64,000 bases of DNA from assembly GCF_000151105.2 (NCBI RefSeq), contig NC_014804.1:1116001-1180000 (forward strand), in the 5' to 3' direction. This document shows, one piece after another, positions 8,185 through 18,227 of the stretch (its first letter is position 1; every line of letters begins with the position of its first letter). Origin of the DNA: Thermococcus barophilus MP. GTDB taxonomy: Archaea; Methanobacteriota_B; Thermococci; Thermococcales; Thermococcaceae. A model generated the notes under the pieces. That model was not told the origin of the DNA. It was given only the letters and a program-made list of their open reading frames with translations, and made no database searches. A program made the translations under genes and the position numbers.

Positions 8185-9873
8185 TCAGAAGATCAACGGT
8201 GCTCTGTATTCGCCCCAGACTTCTCTTAAAACATCAGTAACCTCACCAAGTGTTGCTAAATGTCTGTGTGCTTCAATTATGTATGGCATTAAGTTCACAT
8301 CTTCCTTCTCAGCAGCATTCCTCAGCTTGTCTAAAGCCTCTTCAACTTTCTTGTTGTCTCTTTCGCTCCTCAGCTTCCTCAAACGTTCAATCTGCTTGTC
8401 TCTAATGCTTGGATCAACCTTGAGAATCTCGACCTCAATTGGCTCATCCACAACAAACTTGTTGACACCAACGATTATCCTTTTGCCCTCCTCGACTTCT
8501 TTCTGATACTTGTAAGCGGAATCTGCGATCTCCTTCTGGATGTAGCCACGTTCAATAGCCCTCATCATTCCACCCATGCGCTCAATCTTCTCAATGTACT
8601 TCATGGCTTCCTCCTCGATATGATCGGTAAGCCACTCAATGTAATACGCTCCACCTAATGGATCAATCGTGTCAACGACGCCGCTCTCATAAGCGATAAT
8701 TTGCTGCGTTCTTAATGCGATCCTGACACTCTTTTCAGTTGGAAGGGACAAAGCCTCATCATAGCTGTTCGTATGCAAGCTTTGAGTCCCGCCCAACACA
8801 GCGGCTAAAGCCTGGATCGTGACTCTAATGATGTTGTTCTCTGGCTGCTGGGCTGTAAGCGTTGAACCGGCAGTTTGCGTGTGGAATCTAAGGAGCATTG
8901 ACTTTGGATTCTTTGCACCGAATTTCTCCTTCATTATCTTAGCCCACAACCTTCTCGCTGCCCTGAATTTAGCAATCTCCTCAAGGAAGTTGTTGTGAGC
9001 ATTGAAGAAGAAGCTCAATCTTGGGGCAAACTTATCAACGTCCATTCCCCTCTCAATAACAGCTTTAACATACTCGATACCATCCGCCAATGTGAAAGCA
9101 ACCTCTTGGACTGCATTTGCACCTGCTTCTCTGATGTGATAGCCGCTTATTGAAATTGGGTTCCACTTTGGAACGTTCTCAGCACAGTACATGATAATAT
9201 CCGTAGTTAAGCGCATTGAGGGCTGTGGTGGGAAGATATAAGTTCCCCTCGCAATGTACTCCTTAAGAATGTCATTCTGCACGGTTCCCCTTAAAACATG
9301 CTGTGGAACGCCCTGCTTTTCAGCAACGAGGATGTACATTGCCAGAAGGTTTGCGGCTGTAGAGTTTATTGTCATTGAGGTTGAAACCTTATCCAAAGGA
9401 ATCCCATCAAAGAGAATCTCCATATCCCAGAGGGAATCAATAGCAACACCGACTTTACCAACCTCTCCTTCTGCCATTGGATGGTCGCTGTCATAGCCGA
9501 GCTGAGTTGGCAAGTCAAAGGCTACACTTAAACCTGTTTGTCCTTGTTCCAAAAGGTACTTGTAACGTTTGTTTGATTCCTCAGCGGTGGCATAGCCAGC
9601 ATATTGCCTCATCGTCCAGAATCTTCCTCTATACATTGTCGCATAAACGCCACGAGTGAAGGGGTACTGTCCCGGAAAGCCCAGCTTCTCCATGTAGTCC
9701 CAATCTTCTCCAAGGTCAGCGGGGGTGTAGACTCTTTTAATTTCAAAACCATCGTCAGTCATGAACTTCTCTTTCCTCTCTGGTCTTTTTGCAATAAGTG
9801 GCTTAACCACATTTTCTTCCCACTCTTGTTCAGCTTTTCTGATCTCATCAAGCTTTTTTCTATCAAAGGTCAT
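8185..9873 (-). CDS. methylmalonyl-CoA mutase, large catalytic chain (alpha subunit, N-terminal domain)
   Basis: A 562-residue TIM-barrel subunit that interconverts (R)-methylmalonyl-CoA and succinyl-CoA. Recognisable parts are [13 protein letters not shown] near the start, [20 protein letters not shown] (about 66-85), [26 protein letters not shown], and [20 protein letters not shown]. The cobalamin-binding domain is not in this chain and no small-subunit gene lies nearby, as in other archaea where the B12 subunit is a separate gene. The ATG at 9873 is chosen because GGTGATCCC precedes it. It starts divergently from the metallo-beta-lactamase gene at 10001. Confidence 0.93.
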   Translation of the reverse strand: MTFDRKKLDEIRKAEQEWEENVVKPLIAKRPERKEKFMTDDGFEIKRVYTPADLGEDWDYMEKLGFPGQYPFTRGVYATMYRGRFWTMRQYAGYATAEESNKRYKYLLEQGQTGLSVAFDLPTQLGYDSDHPMAEGEVGKVGVAIDSLWDMEILFDGIPLDKVSTSMTINSTAANLLAMYILVAEKQGVPQHVLRGTVQNDILKEYIARGTYIFPPQPSMRLTTDIIMYCAENVPKWNPISISGYHIREAGANAVQEVAFTLADGIEYVKAVIERGMDVDKFAPRLSFFFNAHNNFLEEIAKFRAARRLWAKIMKEKFGAKNPKSMLLRFHTQTAGSTLTAQQPENNIIRVTIQALAAVLGGTQSLHTNSYDEALSLPTEKSVRIALRTQQIIAYESGVVDTIDPLGGAYYIEWLTDHIEEEAMKYIEKIERMGGMMRAIERGYIQKEIADSAYKYQKEVEEGKRIIVGVNKFVVDEPIEVEILKVDPSIRDKQIERLRKLRSERDNKKVEEALDKLRNAAEKEDVNLMPYIIEAHRHLATLGEVTDVLREVWGEYRAPLIF

Positions 9874-10000
9874 CGGGATCACCAGATGAGCTTTTAGCTC
9901 TCAACATATAAAAACCTTTTACATAACTAAAGGTTGGACTTGATATTGGATATTTTATCCATACTAAGAAAAGCTTAACTTAGTGCAAGTGAATCTCATT

Positions 10001-10873
10001 ATGATGATAATTTACGGAATAGGTCTTGACAGCTCAGCAAGGGTTACTTTTCAAAGTCATGCTCACAGTGATCATTTTGTTAGTGGAAACATTATATTCT
10101 CCACGAAAGCTACCAAATTTCTGAGCCATCTAAAGAAAAGTGGGCTTTATAAAGTGGTAAAGTTTGGAAAAACGTTCTACTTAGGTGATTATAAGGCCAA
10201 GCTTTATCCCGCTGGTCACATGTTGGGCTCCGCTCAAATTTATATTGAATTTGATGAGTTTTCTCTGCTTTATACTGGAGATGTCAAGTGGTTTAAGCTG
10301 AGAACTGCTGAAAAGAGCAGGTTTAGAAAGGCAGATGTTCTAATAATCGAAGCAACTTTCGGTGTTCCTATGTATAATTTTCCTTCACCAAAAGAAGCAG
10401 AAAAAAAGCTTATTGCTTTTGTTGAGAGTGCTCTTGACAAGCGAAAAACACCCACCCTTTATGCAAACCAGATGGGCAAAGCCCAAGAGCTTTTAAAGAT
10501 TCTTGAGGTTCATGGCTATACCGTGAAAGCCTCAAGGAGCATAATCAAGGTTGCAAAAGTTTACGAGAAATTTGGGATTAAATTTGGGAACATCGATAGG
10601 AATGGGGAAGTCGTTTTAAGAGGATTTAGAACTCCAAAACCAGAAAATTCTCTCTCCCCCTCCGAGCTTTATGTTTCTGGATTTGGCAATTTAAAGCTCA
10701 GCAACCATGCTGATTTTTGGGAACTCATCAAAATTATAGAGAAAGTCAAGCCAGAGAAGATCTACACTGTTTATGGATATGCGGAAAATTTTGCAAAAAT
10801 TTTAAGAGGCTTGGGATATGACGCTACTGCCATAGACAGAGATTGCTGTTTATCATGTTACAAAAATATTTAA
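10001..10873 (+). CDS. metallo-beta-lactamase fold protein of the RNA exonuclease/3'-end processing type
   Basis: About 290 residues. The zinc motif SHAHSDHF (about residue 19) is motif 2 of the MBL fold, followed by AGHMLGSAQ and LLYTGDVKW (motifs 3 and 4) and a late SNHADF. The 'GHxxGSA' and 'TGD' arrangement is that of the Artemis/CPSF-73/SNM1 group that cuts nucleic acids, here with a short intervening domain rather than a full beta-CASP. A C-terminal CCLSCY cluster is unusual. Two adjacent ATGs (10001, 10004) follow a weak AGTGA site, and a GTG at 9983 is less likely. A nuclease role is inferred from family only. Confidence 0.72.
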   Translation: MMIIYGIGLDSSARVTFQSHAHSDHFVSGNIIFSTKATKFLSHLKKSGLYKVVKFGKTFYLGDYKAKLYPAGHMLGSAQIYIEFDEFSLLYTGDVKWFKLRTAEKSRFRKADVLIIEATFGVPMYNFPSPKEAEKKLIAFVESALDKRKTPTLYANQMGKAQELLKILEVHGYTVKASRSIIKVAKVYEKFGIKFGNIDRNGEVVLRGFRTPKPENSLSPSELYVSGFGNLKLSNHADFWELIKIIEKVKPEKIYTVYGYAENFAKILRGLGYDATAIDRDCCLSCYKNI

Positions 10874-10896
10874 GGGCTAATGTGTAAACCTCTATC

Positions 10897-11313
10897 ATGA
10901 ACTATAGCAAACATAAACGGTATACTCCCCGCAGACACATCTTCCTGAACTACCTCCTCCTTACGCACAAAAAGAGGATTATTCGGAAGAAAGAGCTTGT
11001 CTACGAGATGAAGATACAAAAGCTCCAGGACATAATGGATGCCTTAAGTGGATGGGTGGAAGCTGCAGAGATTGAAAGAAATTTAAAACATGCTTTTCTG
11101 CATGATCTGGAGATGTTCAGGAAGTTTCTGCTGACTTTCCTCACTCGATCTACACTAAACAGCATTAATTACTATACCCTGAAGGCATGGGAAAGCAGAA
11201 TTGATGCACTTGCAAATGAAATTTCCAGACGAAAAAATCCATTTTTTAAGCTCCTGTATTCAAGATTTAAGCTTTCTTTGGATGAATTCTACAGAGAGCT
11301 GGGCATTAGATGA
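10897..11313 (+). CDS. hypothetical basic helical protein
   Basis: 138 residues, strongly basic in the first 40 (NYSKHKRYTPRRHIF, THKKRIIRKKELVY) and largely helical afterwards (LQDIMDALSGWVEAAEIERNLKHA). I see no known motif. It sits 23 nt after the MBL gene and 46 nt before the KaiC gene on the same strand, so it may be co-transcribed with either. The codon pattern looks like its neighbours. Alternative start MKIQKLQD at about 11008 exists. Confidence 0.55.
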   Translation: MNYSKHKRYTPRRHIFLNYLLLTHKKRIIRKKELVYEMKIQKLQDIMDALSGWVEAAEIERNLKHAFLHDLEMFRKFLLTFLTRSTLNSINYYTLKAWESRIDALANEISRRKNPFFKLLYSRFKLSLDEFYRELGIR

Positions 11314-11359
11314 TTATGTTTAAATATCTCAACAACAAAATTCTGGTAGGGTGAGAAAT

Positions 11360-12718
11360 ATGAAAACGGGAATAGAGTTCTTTGATGAAACTATCATCAG
11401 AGAAGGGTTTCCAGAGGGTTCTTTAATCATAGTGGCTGGAGAACCAGGAACTGGAAAAACGATTTTCACATCAACTATAATACACAATGGGCTCGAAAAA
11501 TTCGGAGAGAAAGGTATGTATATCTCGCTTTCAGAAACAAAAGAAGATTTTTATGACGAGATGAAAAGGCTCGGCATGGATTTTGAAAAGTACGAGAAAA
11601 GTGGACTCTTTAGGTTTATGGATTTAGTTACTGTTACACCTGATGTCATTGAAAAGGAAATTGAGCTGATCATGAAGGAAATCTTAAGCTTTCGTCCAAA
11701 ACGTATTGTCATAGATTCAATAACTGCACTCACACAGCTTTTAGGCACAGAAAAAACAAGAATCTTCTTGCATACAACATTAGGAAGATTCATTAAGTCC
11801 TTTGGAGCAGTTGCGTTCCTGATTGCAGAAAAGCCTTTAGGAAAAGAAACAATCGGGCATGGTGTTGAAGAATTCGTGGTGGATGGCGTTATAGTGCTCA
11901 AGTACATAAGCCTCGGAGAAGTCAGGAGGAGAGTAATGGAAATTCCAAAGATGAGAAAAAGAAGCATTGAGAAATCCCAGTATGAGTATGTAATAACAGA
12001 CAGAGGGATAGAGTTCTTAGCTATTCCAGAACTCATCAGAGGACAAGGGGATGCTTCAGAAGAAAAGATAAGCACCGGCATTAAGGAACTCGACGCAATT
12101 TTAGATGGTGGCGTTTACAGGGGATCGATAACATTGATTGTCGGGATGACTGGAACTGGAAAAACTACTTTCGGCTTACACTTTGCAATAGCAAATGCCC
12201 TCCAGGGGAGAAAAGCTATATACATTTCTTTTGAAGAATCTGTAGGGCAGCTAAAGAGGGCAGCAAGAAGGTATGGAATGCCAGTTGATGAAGTTTTGGA
12301 TAAGACATTGAAGATGTTCAGCTGGGTTCCCGAAGCAAAAACACCAGTTCACACATTCCTTAAGATTAGAGAAATTATTGATGAGCATAAACCAGAAGTT
12401 CTTGTGATTGACAGCCTGACCTCACTCAGGGAGCATATGAACGAAACAGAGCTTGAAAAGATGCTCAGATACCTAAGTCTTATAATAAAGCAATATGGAG
12501 TAGCAACATACATAACCCTTAATGCAGAGACAGATTTTGAAACGGTTCCATTCACCAAAGCAAGCACTCTCTCAGACAACATCATCGGGCTGAAATATGT
12601 CATAAAAAACGAGCTCATAGAAAGACGGTTGGCAGTTATTAAGGCCAGAGGGTCAAATCATTCCAGGAAAATTCACAAATATGATATAACCGACAAGGGG
12701 GTGATGATCTATGAGTAG
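11360..12718 (+). CDS. double-domain KaiC-like RecA-family ATPase
   Basis: 452 residues with two KaiC/RecA domains. Domain 1 has Walker A GEPGTGKT (about 29) and Walker B RIVIDSIT (about 118). Domain 2 has Walker A GMTGTGKT (about 262), the catalytic-glutamate stretch ISFEES (about 290), and Walker B VLVIDSLTS (about 350). Archaeal KaiC-like proteins are ATPase/kinase switches tied to signalling and motility, and many act as phospho-switch modules rather than clocks. The ATG at 11360 follows GGTGAG. The next gene starts inside its stop (ATGAGTAG), so it heads a coupled operon with two partner proteins. Confidence 0.88.
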   Translation: MKTGIEFFDETIIREGFPEGSLIIVAGEPGTGKTIFTSTIIHNGLEKFGEKGMYISLSETKEDFYDEMKRLGMDFEKYEKSGLFRFMDLVTVTPDVIEKEIELIMKEILSFRPKRIVIDSITALTQLLGTEKTRIFLHTTLGRFIKSFGAVAFLIAEKPLGKETIGHGVEEFVVDGVIVLKYISLGEVRRRVMEIPKMRKRSIEKSQYEYVITDRGIEFLAIPELIRGQGDASEEKISTGIKELDAILDGGVYRGSITLIVGMTGTGKTTFGLHFAIANALQGRKAIYISFEESVGQLKRAARRYGMPVDEVLDKTLKMFSWVPEAKTPVHTFLKIREIIDEHKPEVLVIDSLTSLREHMNETELEKMLRYLSLIIKQYGVATYITLNAETDFETVPFTKASTLSDNIIGLKYVIKNELIERRLAVIKARGSNHSRKIHKYDITDKGVMIYE

Positions 12719-13010
12719 TGCTGAGGATATAGTGGTCAGAGCTGTGACCTACGCTGTGGAAAAGGCAAACCCAACTCTCAAGAATCTTTTAGAATTCCAT
12801 CTAAAGACAACGACAGGAAAAGGTTATGAGCTTGCGTATGAGGATCCAAAAATGTTTAAAGAAGCCGTCTCAAAGCTTTTCGGAGAATACAGCGGAAGAT
12901 TACTTGAAATGCTGATAATAAGCTATTTCAAGGAAAAGGTTGGACTCAAAGAGAACATAGAAGATCTCGAAGATCTTGTAGAATATGTTAAGAAGATTTA
13001 TGGGGAATAA
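12711..13010 (+). CDS. small helical protein coupled to KaiC (possible NitrOD5-like output domain)
   Basis: 99 residues, acidic and helical (SSAEDIVVRAVTYAVEKA, FKEAVSKLFGEYSGRLLEMLI, IEDLEDLVEYVKKIYGE). It overlaps the KaiC stop by 8 nt and ends 2 nt before the next gene. Small archaeal output domains such as NitrOD5 have this size and are often linked to KaiC or histidine-kinase systems; that link is tentative here. Its most likely role is as a partner or readout of the ATPase. Confidence 0.6.
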   Translation: MSSAEDIVVRAVTYAVEKANPTLKNLLEFHLKTTTGKGYELAYEDPKMFKEAVSKLFGEYSGRLLEMLIISYFKEKVGLKENIEDLEDLVEYVKKIYGE

Positions 13011-13012
13011 AA

Positions 13013-13723
13013 ATGGAAGTCGACCCTCTTGAAATTTTAAAGGAATCTTCCAAAAGGATAAGCCCAACTCTCATTGAATATGAGATCGGAAGCGAAATCG
13101 AGATAATTCTCTATACTCTAATAAAAAAGCTCAGACAAGAATACCAGAACTTCATAATAATATCGTTCCATGATGCATACCTTGTCTTAAGGAGATATCT
13201 TGAAAATGTGTTCTCAGAGACGGAGGTGAACACAGCATTCGATGGTGCCCACTTGATTTCGGTGAATCCCATTCTTGAGACTGAAGAAAATCGGCCACAG
13301 GATATAATCAAAAGCACACATCACGACATCATTGTTGGACGAATCCTTGAGGCTACTTCAAAGATAAATGGCGAGTCTTTATTCATAATATTGGGACTGG
13401 ACTTTTTTGGAATAAGAATAGGAAAGGATGAACTCATAGACTTATTTCCCGCATTAGTATCGACCATAGGACGAAAGAAGAACAACAATGTGATAATGAC
13501 GCTCAATGTTAAGGTCTTTCCCCAAAGCCTTGTAGAGATTGTGAACAGCTTTGCATTCAACGTAGCCCATGTTGGGATTGAACTTCAGGACAAGGAGATC
13601 AGGAGGTATATAACCCTTATTCGCACGGTATTTTTAGAGTACAACCTCAAGAAGTGGTACTACACACTCCTTGGAAAAAAGCTTGTGTTTAAGCGTGTGA
13701 ACTCTGAGGGGCTAATTTTTTAA
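13013..13723 (+). CDS. degenerate KaiC/RecA-like protein (DUF257-type, Thermococcales)
   Basis: 236 residues. Strand-helix pattern with FIIISFHDAYLVLRRYL, GESLFIILGLDFFGI and NNVIMTLNVKVFP resembles a RecA-like core in which the Walker A lysine loop is lost, so it is probably not an ATPase. Thermococcales encode several such DUF257 proteins near KaiC genes. It is the third gene of the KaiC operon. I infer a scaffolding or regulatory role, with moderate confidence in the family name. Confidence 0.6.
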   Translation: MEVDPLEILKESSKRISPTLIEYEIGSEIEIILYTLIKKLRQEYQNFIIISFHDAYLVLRRYLENVFSETEVNTAFDGAHLISVNPILETEENRPQDIIKSTHHDIIVGRILEATSKINGESLFIILGLDFFGIRIGKDELIDLFPALVSTIGRKKNNNVIMTLNVKVFPQSLVEIVNSFAFNVAHVGIELQDKEIRRYITLIRTVFLEYNLKKWYYTLLGKKLVFKRVNSEGLIF

Positions 13724-13770
13724 GCCCTATCTTTTCTTTAGTTTTAAATCCAAAAGAAAAGGTGATAATA

Positions 13771-14742
13771 ATGGAGATCAACTTAGATGAGCAGAGGGTT
13801 GTGAAGGATATAACGCTAAGACATGGAATGAGTGTGAACGAAATAACAAAACAGCTCTTCGAGAGTGGCGGCTTTGTTGCAAAGAAGTTCGCAATAGCAG
13901 TTGACATACTTGAGAGGATGATAAAAGATAAAGATACATTCAAGTTTCTGAGCTTTCCAGCATGCATAATGGCAACAGGAACAAGAGGAATAATTGTAGA
14001 TCTGATTAAAAACAAGCTCTTCGATGCTGTAGTTACAACCTGCGGAACGTTAGATCACGATTTAGCGAGACTATGGAAGCCCTACTATCATGGAAGCTTT
14101 CTGATGAATGATAGGGAACTCCATAAACAGGGGATAAACAGATTGGGAAACGTCTTAGTCCCCAACGACAGCTACTGGATTGTTGAGGAAAAATTGCAAG
14201 GAATCTTCCAAGATATCTATGATTCGGGCAAAAGAAGATTAGCAACATATGAGCTTGTGTGGGAAATTGGAAAACGTTTGGAGAATGAAGAAGGCAAAGA
14301 GAACAGCTTCACTTACTGGGCGTATAAAAATAAAATTCCAGTGTTCATCCCTGGCATTACTGATGGAGCAGTTGGCTACCAGCTCTGGCTTTTCATGCAA
14401 GATAAAGAGGATTTCATCGTCGATGTTTTCAAAGATGAAACAAAGCTCGATGAGATAATGGCATCGTTGGCTTCAAACAACAAGAAGAGCGGCGCTTTGA
14501 TGATTGGTGGAGGGATTTCAAAGCACCACACAATATGGTGGAATCAGTTTTGGAAAGAAGGTCTTGACTATGCTGTCTATATAACGACAGCAGTTGAATG
14601 GGATGGTTCATTGAGCGGTGCAAGGATGAGAGAAGCAGTTTCATGGGGCAAAGTTAAGGAAGATGCAAGGTACGTTACCGTTGAAGGTGATGCGACGGTT
14701 TTACTTCCCTTTATGATTGCATCTCTACTGGAAAGGCTTTAA
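13771..14742 (+). CDS. dys: deoxyhypusine synthase
   Basis: 323 residues. The enzyme uses NAD and spermidine to modify a lysine of aIF5A, the first step of hypusine formation. Supporting motifs are the N-terminal region DITLRHGMSVNEI, SFPACIMATGTRGII with the NAD-binding Thr/Ser-Gly loop, TTCGTLDHDLAR, PGITDGAVGYQLW, GALMIGGGISKHH containing the lysine that forms the enzyme-butylimine intermediate, and the C-terminal VEWDGSLSGAR. The ATG at 13771 follows AAGGTGATAATA. The spermidine it needs is made by the polyamine genes at 49.8-52.2 kb. Confidence 0.95.
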   Translation: MEINLDEQRVVKDITLRHGMSVNEITKQLFESGGFVAKKFAIAVDILERMIKDKDTFKFLSFPACIMATGTRGIIVDLIKNKLFDAVVTTCGTLDHDLARLWKPYYHGSFLMNDRELHKQGINRLGNVLVPNDSYWIVEEKLQGIFQDIYDSGKRRLATYELVWEIGKRLENEEGKENSFTYWAYKNKIPVFIPGITDGAVGYQLWLFMQDKEDFIVDVFKDETKLDEIMASLASNNKKSGALMIGGGISKHHTIWWNQFWKEGLDYAVYITTAVEWDGSLSGARMREAVSWGKVKEDARYVTVEGDATVLLPFMIASLLERL

Positions 14743-14814
14743 TTTTAATCCCAACTTTTAATTTTTAATGCACTTAGGTATCAAAACATTATTAAACTCC
14801 AAAAGCCAATTCTC

Positions 14815-14895
14815 TAATGCCCGGGGAGCACCGCCGAAGGCGGAGTCTATGAACTTGGGCGGGTTATTGCCCCCATCACTTCTCGGAAATTAGTC
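14815..14895. ncRNA. GC-rich structured island, candidate small non-coding RNA
   Basis: In the 231-nt gap between the convergent dys and aminotransferase genes, about 14817-14877 is markedly GC-rich against AT-rich flanks, a known mark of structured RNAs in AT-rich hyperthermophiles. It can form the hairpin CCGCC-GAA-GGCGG, enclosed by GCCC/GGGC pairs with an asymmetric internal loop, then GGGCGGG-TTATT-GCCC, all closed by CTAAT/ATTAG (about 14814 and 14889). The strand is undecided. A TATA-like GGTTTATCC near 14905 would fit leftward transcription. No clear C/D or ACA boxes were found, so the class is unknown. Confidence 0.4.
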
Positions 14896-14973
14896 TAAAG
14901 CTGGATAAACCCCAAAGTGCTAATAAGTGCATGTAAAAAGCTGAAATTAAAAACGAGAAGAAGAGAAAAGGGC

Positions 14974-16221
14974 TCACATACCAAGCTCTTCTTTAATTGT
15001 CTCAGCAAGCTTTTGGATTCCAATCTTAATCTTCTCTTCGTCAACGTATGTGAAGTTCAAACGCATTGTGTTCTTGACATCTCTGTACGCAAAGAACGCC
15101 TCTCCTGGGACATAGGCAACACCCTTTGCAACTGCCTTTTCAAGCATCTTCTTCGTGTCAATGCTTTCTGGAACCGTTGCCCAGACAAACATACCACCCT
15201 CAGGCTTTGTCCACTTAACCCCCTCTGGCATGTAGTCCTCAAGGGCGTCAAGCATTGCGTCCCTCTTTGGCTTGTAGAACTTTATTATCCTCGGTATGTG
15301 CTTCTCCAAGAGCCCCTTTTCAAGGAACTTCCATGCGATAACCTGACCAAATGGATTTGTACAGAGATCGACTGCCTGCTTGGCAATCTCAATCTTCCTT
15401 ATGAAGTGCGGCTCCCCTGCTATCCAGCCGAGTCTAAATCCTGGAGCAAGAATCTTTGAGAATGTTCCAAAGTAGAATACCCTTCCCTCAGTGTCAAACT
15501 TCTTTATCGGTGGAACTGGTTTACCTGAGTAACGGAGCTCACCGTATGGATCATCCTCAATGACCAAGAAGTCATATTCACTTGCAAGCTCTACAAGGTA
15601 CTTTCTTCTCTCCTCGCTCATTGTCACACCTGCAGGATTCTGGAATGTTGGAACAGTATAAACAAACTTAACCTTCTTATTCTCTGCTTTGAGTTTTCTC
15701 AGCTTTTCTTCAAGAAGATCAACCCTCATTCCCTCATCGTCAAGGGGGATCTGAATGAAATTCGGCTCATAGTACTTGAAGGCATTTAAAGCTGCTAAAT
15801 ATGTTGGTGCTTCAACAACTATCAAGTCTCCAGGATTAATGAAGGTCCTCCCGATTAGATCCAAAGCTTGCTGTGAGCCAGAGACAACCATTATGTCCAC
15901 TTTTGAGATCGGGATTCCGTATCTATCTCGTAACCACTCTGCGATTTTAAGCCTTAATGGAGTGAACCCTTTTGTTGTTCCATACTGAAGGGCTTTATCA
16001 GCATGCTCCTCAATGACTTCTTGAGCAATCTGCTTAATCTCCTCCTTTGGAAACGTTGCGGGGTTAGGTAATCCTCCCGCCATAGAGATTACATCAGAAG
16101 TCTCAACGAGCTTTAAGAGCTCTCTAATTTCAGATGCTTTCATCTGTAAGGCTTTTTCTGAGAAATAACTCTCATAATCCAGTACTTTGGATTCCAACTT
16201 TTTTTGAAGCATCTCTTCCAT
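14974..16221 (-). CDS. aromatic/2-aminoadipate-type aminotransferase (MocR/Lys N-like class I)
   Basis: A 415-residue PLP enzyme. ISMAGGLPNPATFP (about 45-58), VSGSQQALDLIGR, TFQNPAGVT, IEDDPYGELRY, the Schiff-base Lys in YFGTFSKILAPGFRLGW (about 265) and MRLNFTY at the end match the thermococcal aromatic/kynurenine/aminoadipate aminotransferases. These convert Phe, Tyr and Trp to 2-oxoacids, the substrates of the IOR encoded at 27-29.6 kb. Some family members instead serve lysine synthesis through 2-aminoadipate. The ATG at 16221 follows a GGGGG site; the inner ATG (fourth codon) is also possible. Confidence 0.9.
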   Translation of the reverse strand: MEEMLQKKLESKVLDYESYFSEKALQMKASEIRELLKLVETSDVISMAGGLPNPATFPKEEIKQIAQEVIEEHADKALQYGTTKGFTPLRLKIAEWLRDRYGIPISKVDIMVVSGSQQALDLIGRTFINPGDLIVVEAPTYLAALNAFKYYEPNFIQIPLDDEGMRVDLLEEKLRKLKAENKKVKFVYTVPTFQNPAGVTMSEERRKYLVELASEYDFLVIEDDPYGELRYSGKPVPPIKKFDTEGRVFYFGTFSKILAPGFRLGWIAGEPHFIRKIEIAKQAVDLCTNPFGQVIAWKFLEKGLLEKHIPRIIKFYKPKRDAMLDALEDYMPEGVKWTKPEGGMFVWATVPESIDTKKMLEKAVAKGVAYVPGEAFFAYRDVKNTMRLNFTYVDEEKIKIGIQKLAETIKEELGM

Positions 16222-16244
16222 AGTATAACCCCCACTTTGTTATG

Positions 16245-16279
16245 ATGTACAAATTTGAACATATCCCCAGTTTTATACA
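16245..16279 (-). promoter_or_regulatory. aminotransferase promoter with an 18-bp near-palindrome at the predicted start site
   Basis: Reading leftward, the box GTATAAAAC (16271-16279) is a good archaeal TATA element. About 20-25 nt downstream lies ATGTACAAATTTGAACAT (16245-16262), an inverted repeat with 16 of 18 symmetrical positions. A protein bound there would block initiation, so it is a plausible operator. The same half-sites recur at 16389-16404. Confidence 0.5.
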
Positions 16280-16371
16280 TGGAAAACTTTGTGGCGATTA
16301 AATATAAAGCTTTCGGCATTGGTCGTGAATGCCCTTTATGTTTGTAAAGAAAAAAGTGGTCTTTTTTTTAA

Positions 16372-16464
16372 GTACATCAAAGTCTCATTACGAACATCAA
16401 TGTACAGAAAAAGTGAAGAAAGTGCAAATATAAAAAGTGCTGGTCAAAGGGTGAAATATATAAA
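16372..16464 (+). promoter_or_regulatory. promoter of R15P isomerase gene with upstream GTACAT/GAACAT half-sites
   Basis: A strong TATA element, ATATATAAAG (about 16456-16465), lies about 50 nt ahead of the start. Upstream are GTACAT (16372-16377) and the inverted pair GAACAT-CA-ATGTAC (about 16392-16405), which reuses the half-sites of the palindrome at 16245. The rest of the 289-nt gap (16222-16510) holds no gene. Confidence 0.45.
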
Positions 16465-16489
16465 GCCCCACGAGAAAAATAAGCCTTAA

Positions 16490-17479
<990 letters not shown>

Positions 17480-17541
17480 CTCCATTATTTTCTTTATTTA
17501 CATCAGTTCTCGGGACAAATAAAGAGACAAAAAGAAAAAAC

Positions 17542-18222
17542 TCAGGGTTTTCTGACCACAAAGAGTGCATGATCTTTTTCATATGGCTCCAGAGAAATGC
17601 GCTCAACAATCTCAAAGTACTCGCCCAGCTCTTCCTCAACCATCTTGAAGACTTCTTCTGGCTCCTTTGTAACGTCAATGCTTCTGCTCTTAACGGCGAT
17701 CATTCCATACCCTCTGCTCTTGAGGTAAGCCTTTGCATTATCAATCAAGATTTTTGCCTGAGTTGGCTGGGCAACATCCTCAAAGATAACATCAACCTTC
17801 GTAACCAACGCTCTGTATTCTTCAGGCTTCGTGGCATCTCCAAGGATTGGGATTATGTTCCTTCTCTCCTCAACAATTGGAACCAATTCCCTCAGAACCC
17901 TTGGTGAGAACTCAATTCCAAATATTTTGCCCTCCCATCCAACGATGTCGCTCACGTGAGAAGCAGTTGTACCGCTTGCAATCCCCAAATAGAGAACGCT
18001 CACCCCAGGTTTGATTGGGAAGTTTTTGAGACCATTCATAATTGCAGCGGCAAGCTTTGACCTCCTTGGGTTCCAGATTCTGTACTCTTCACCTTCCCAC
18101 TTCACTATACGCTCGCCGTAAACCTTCTGCCCCGGAACTAAATTCTTGGTTGCAATTTTCTCGCTTCCATCTTCATCAATGAACACGTAAACGCCAGGGA
18201 ATTTGTGCTTTTTAATCTTCAT
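17542..18222 (-). CDS. flpA: fibrillarin-like rRNA/tRNA 2'-O-methyltransferase
   Basis: 226 residues. The protein is the SAM-dependent catalytic subunit of C/D box RNPs, which methylate the 2'-OH of rRNA and tRNA guided by small RNAs. [18 protein letters not shown] (about 78-95) is the SAM-binding loop, [10 protein letters not shown] carries the acidic residue contacting SAM, and [15 protein letters not shown] with VKSRSID completes the active site. GGAGGTGAAG precedes the ATG. It starts 5 nt after nop5 on the same strand, the usual archaeal nop5-flpA pair. Confidence 0.97.
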   Translation of the reverse strand: MKIKKHKFPGVYVFIDEDGSEKIATKNLVPGQKVYGERIVKWEGEEYRIWNPRRSKLAAAIMNGLKNFPIKPGVSVLYLGIASGTTASHVSDIVGWEGKIFGIEFSPRVLRELVPIVEERRNIIPILGDATKPEEYRALVTKVDVIFEDVAQPTQAKILIDNAKAYLKSRGYGMIAVKSRSIDVTKEPEEVFKMVEEELGEYFEIVERISLEPYEKDHALFVVRKP

Positions 18223-18227
18223 CTACT

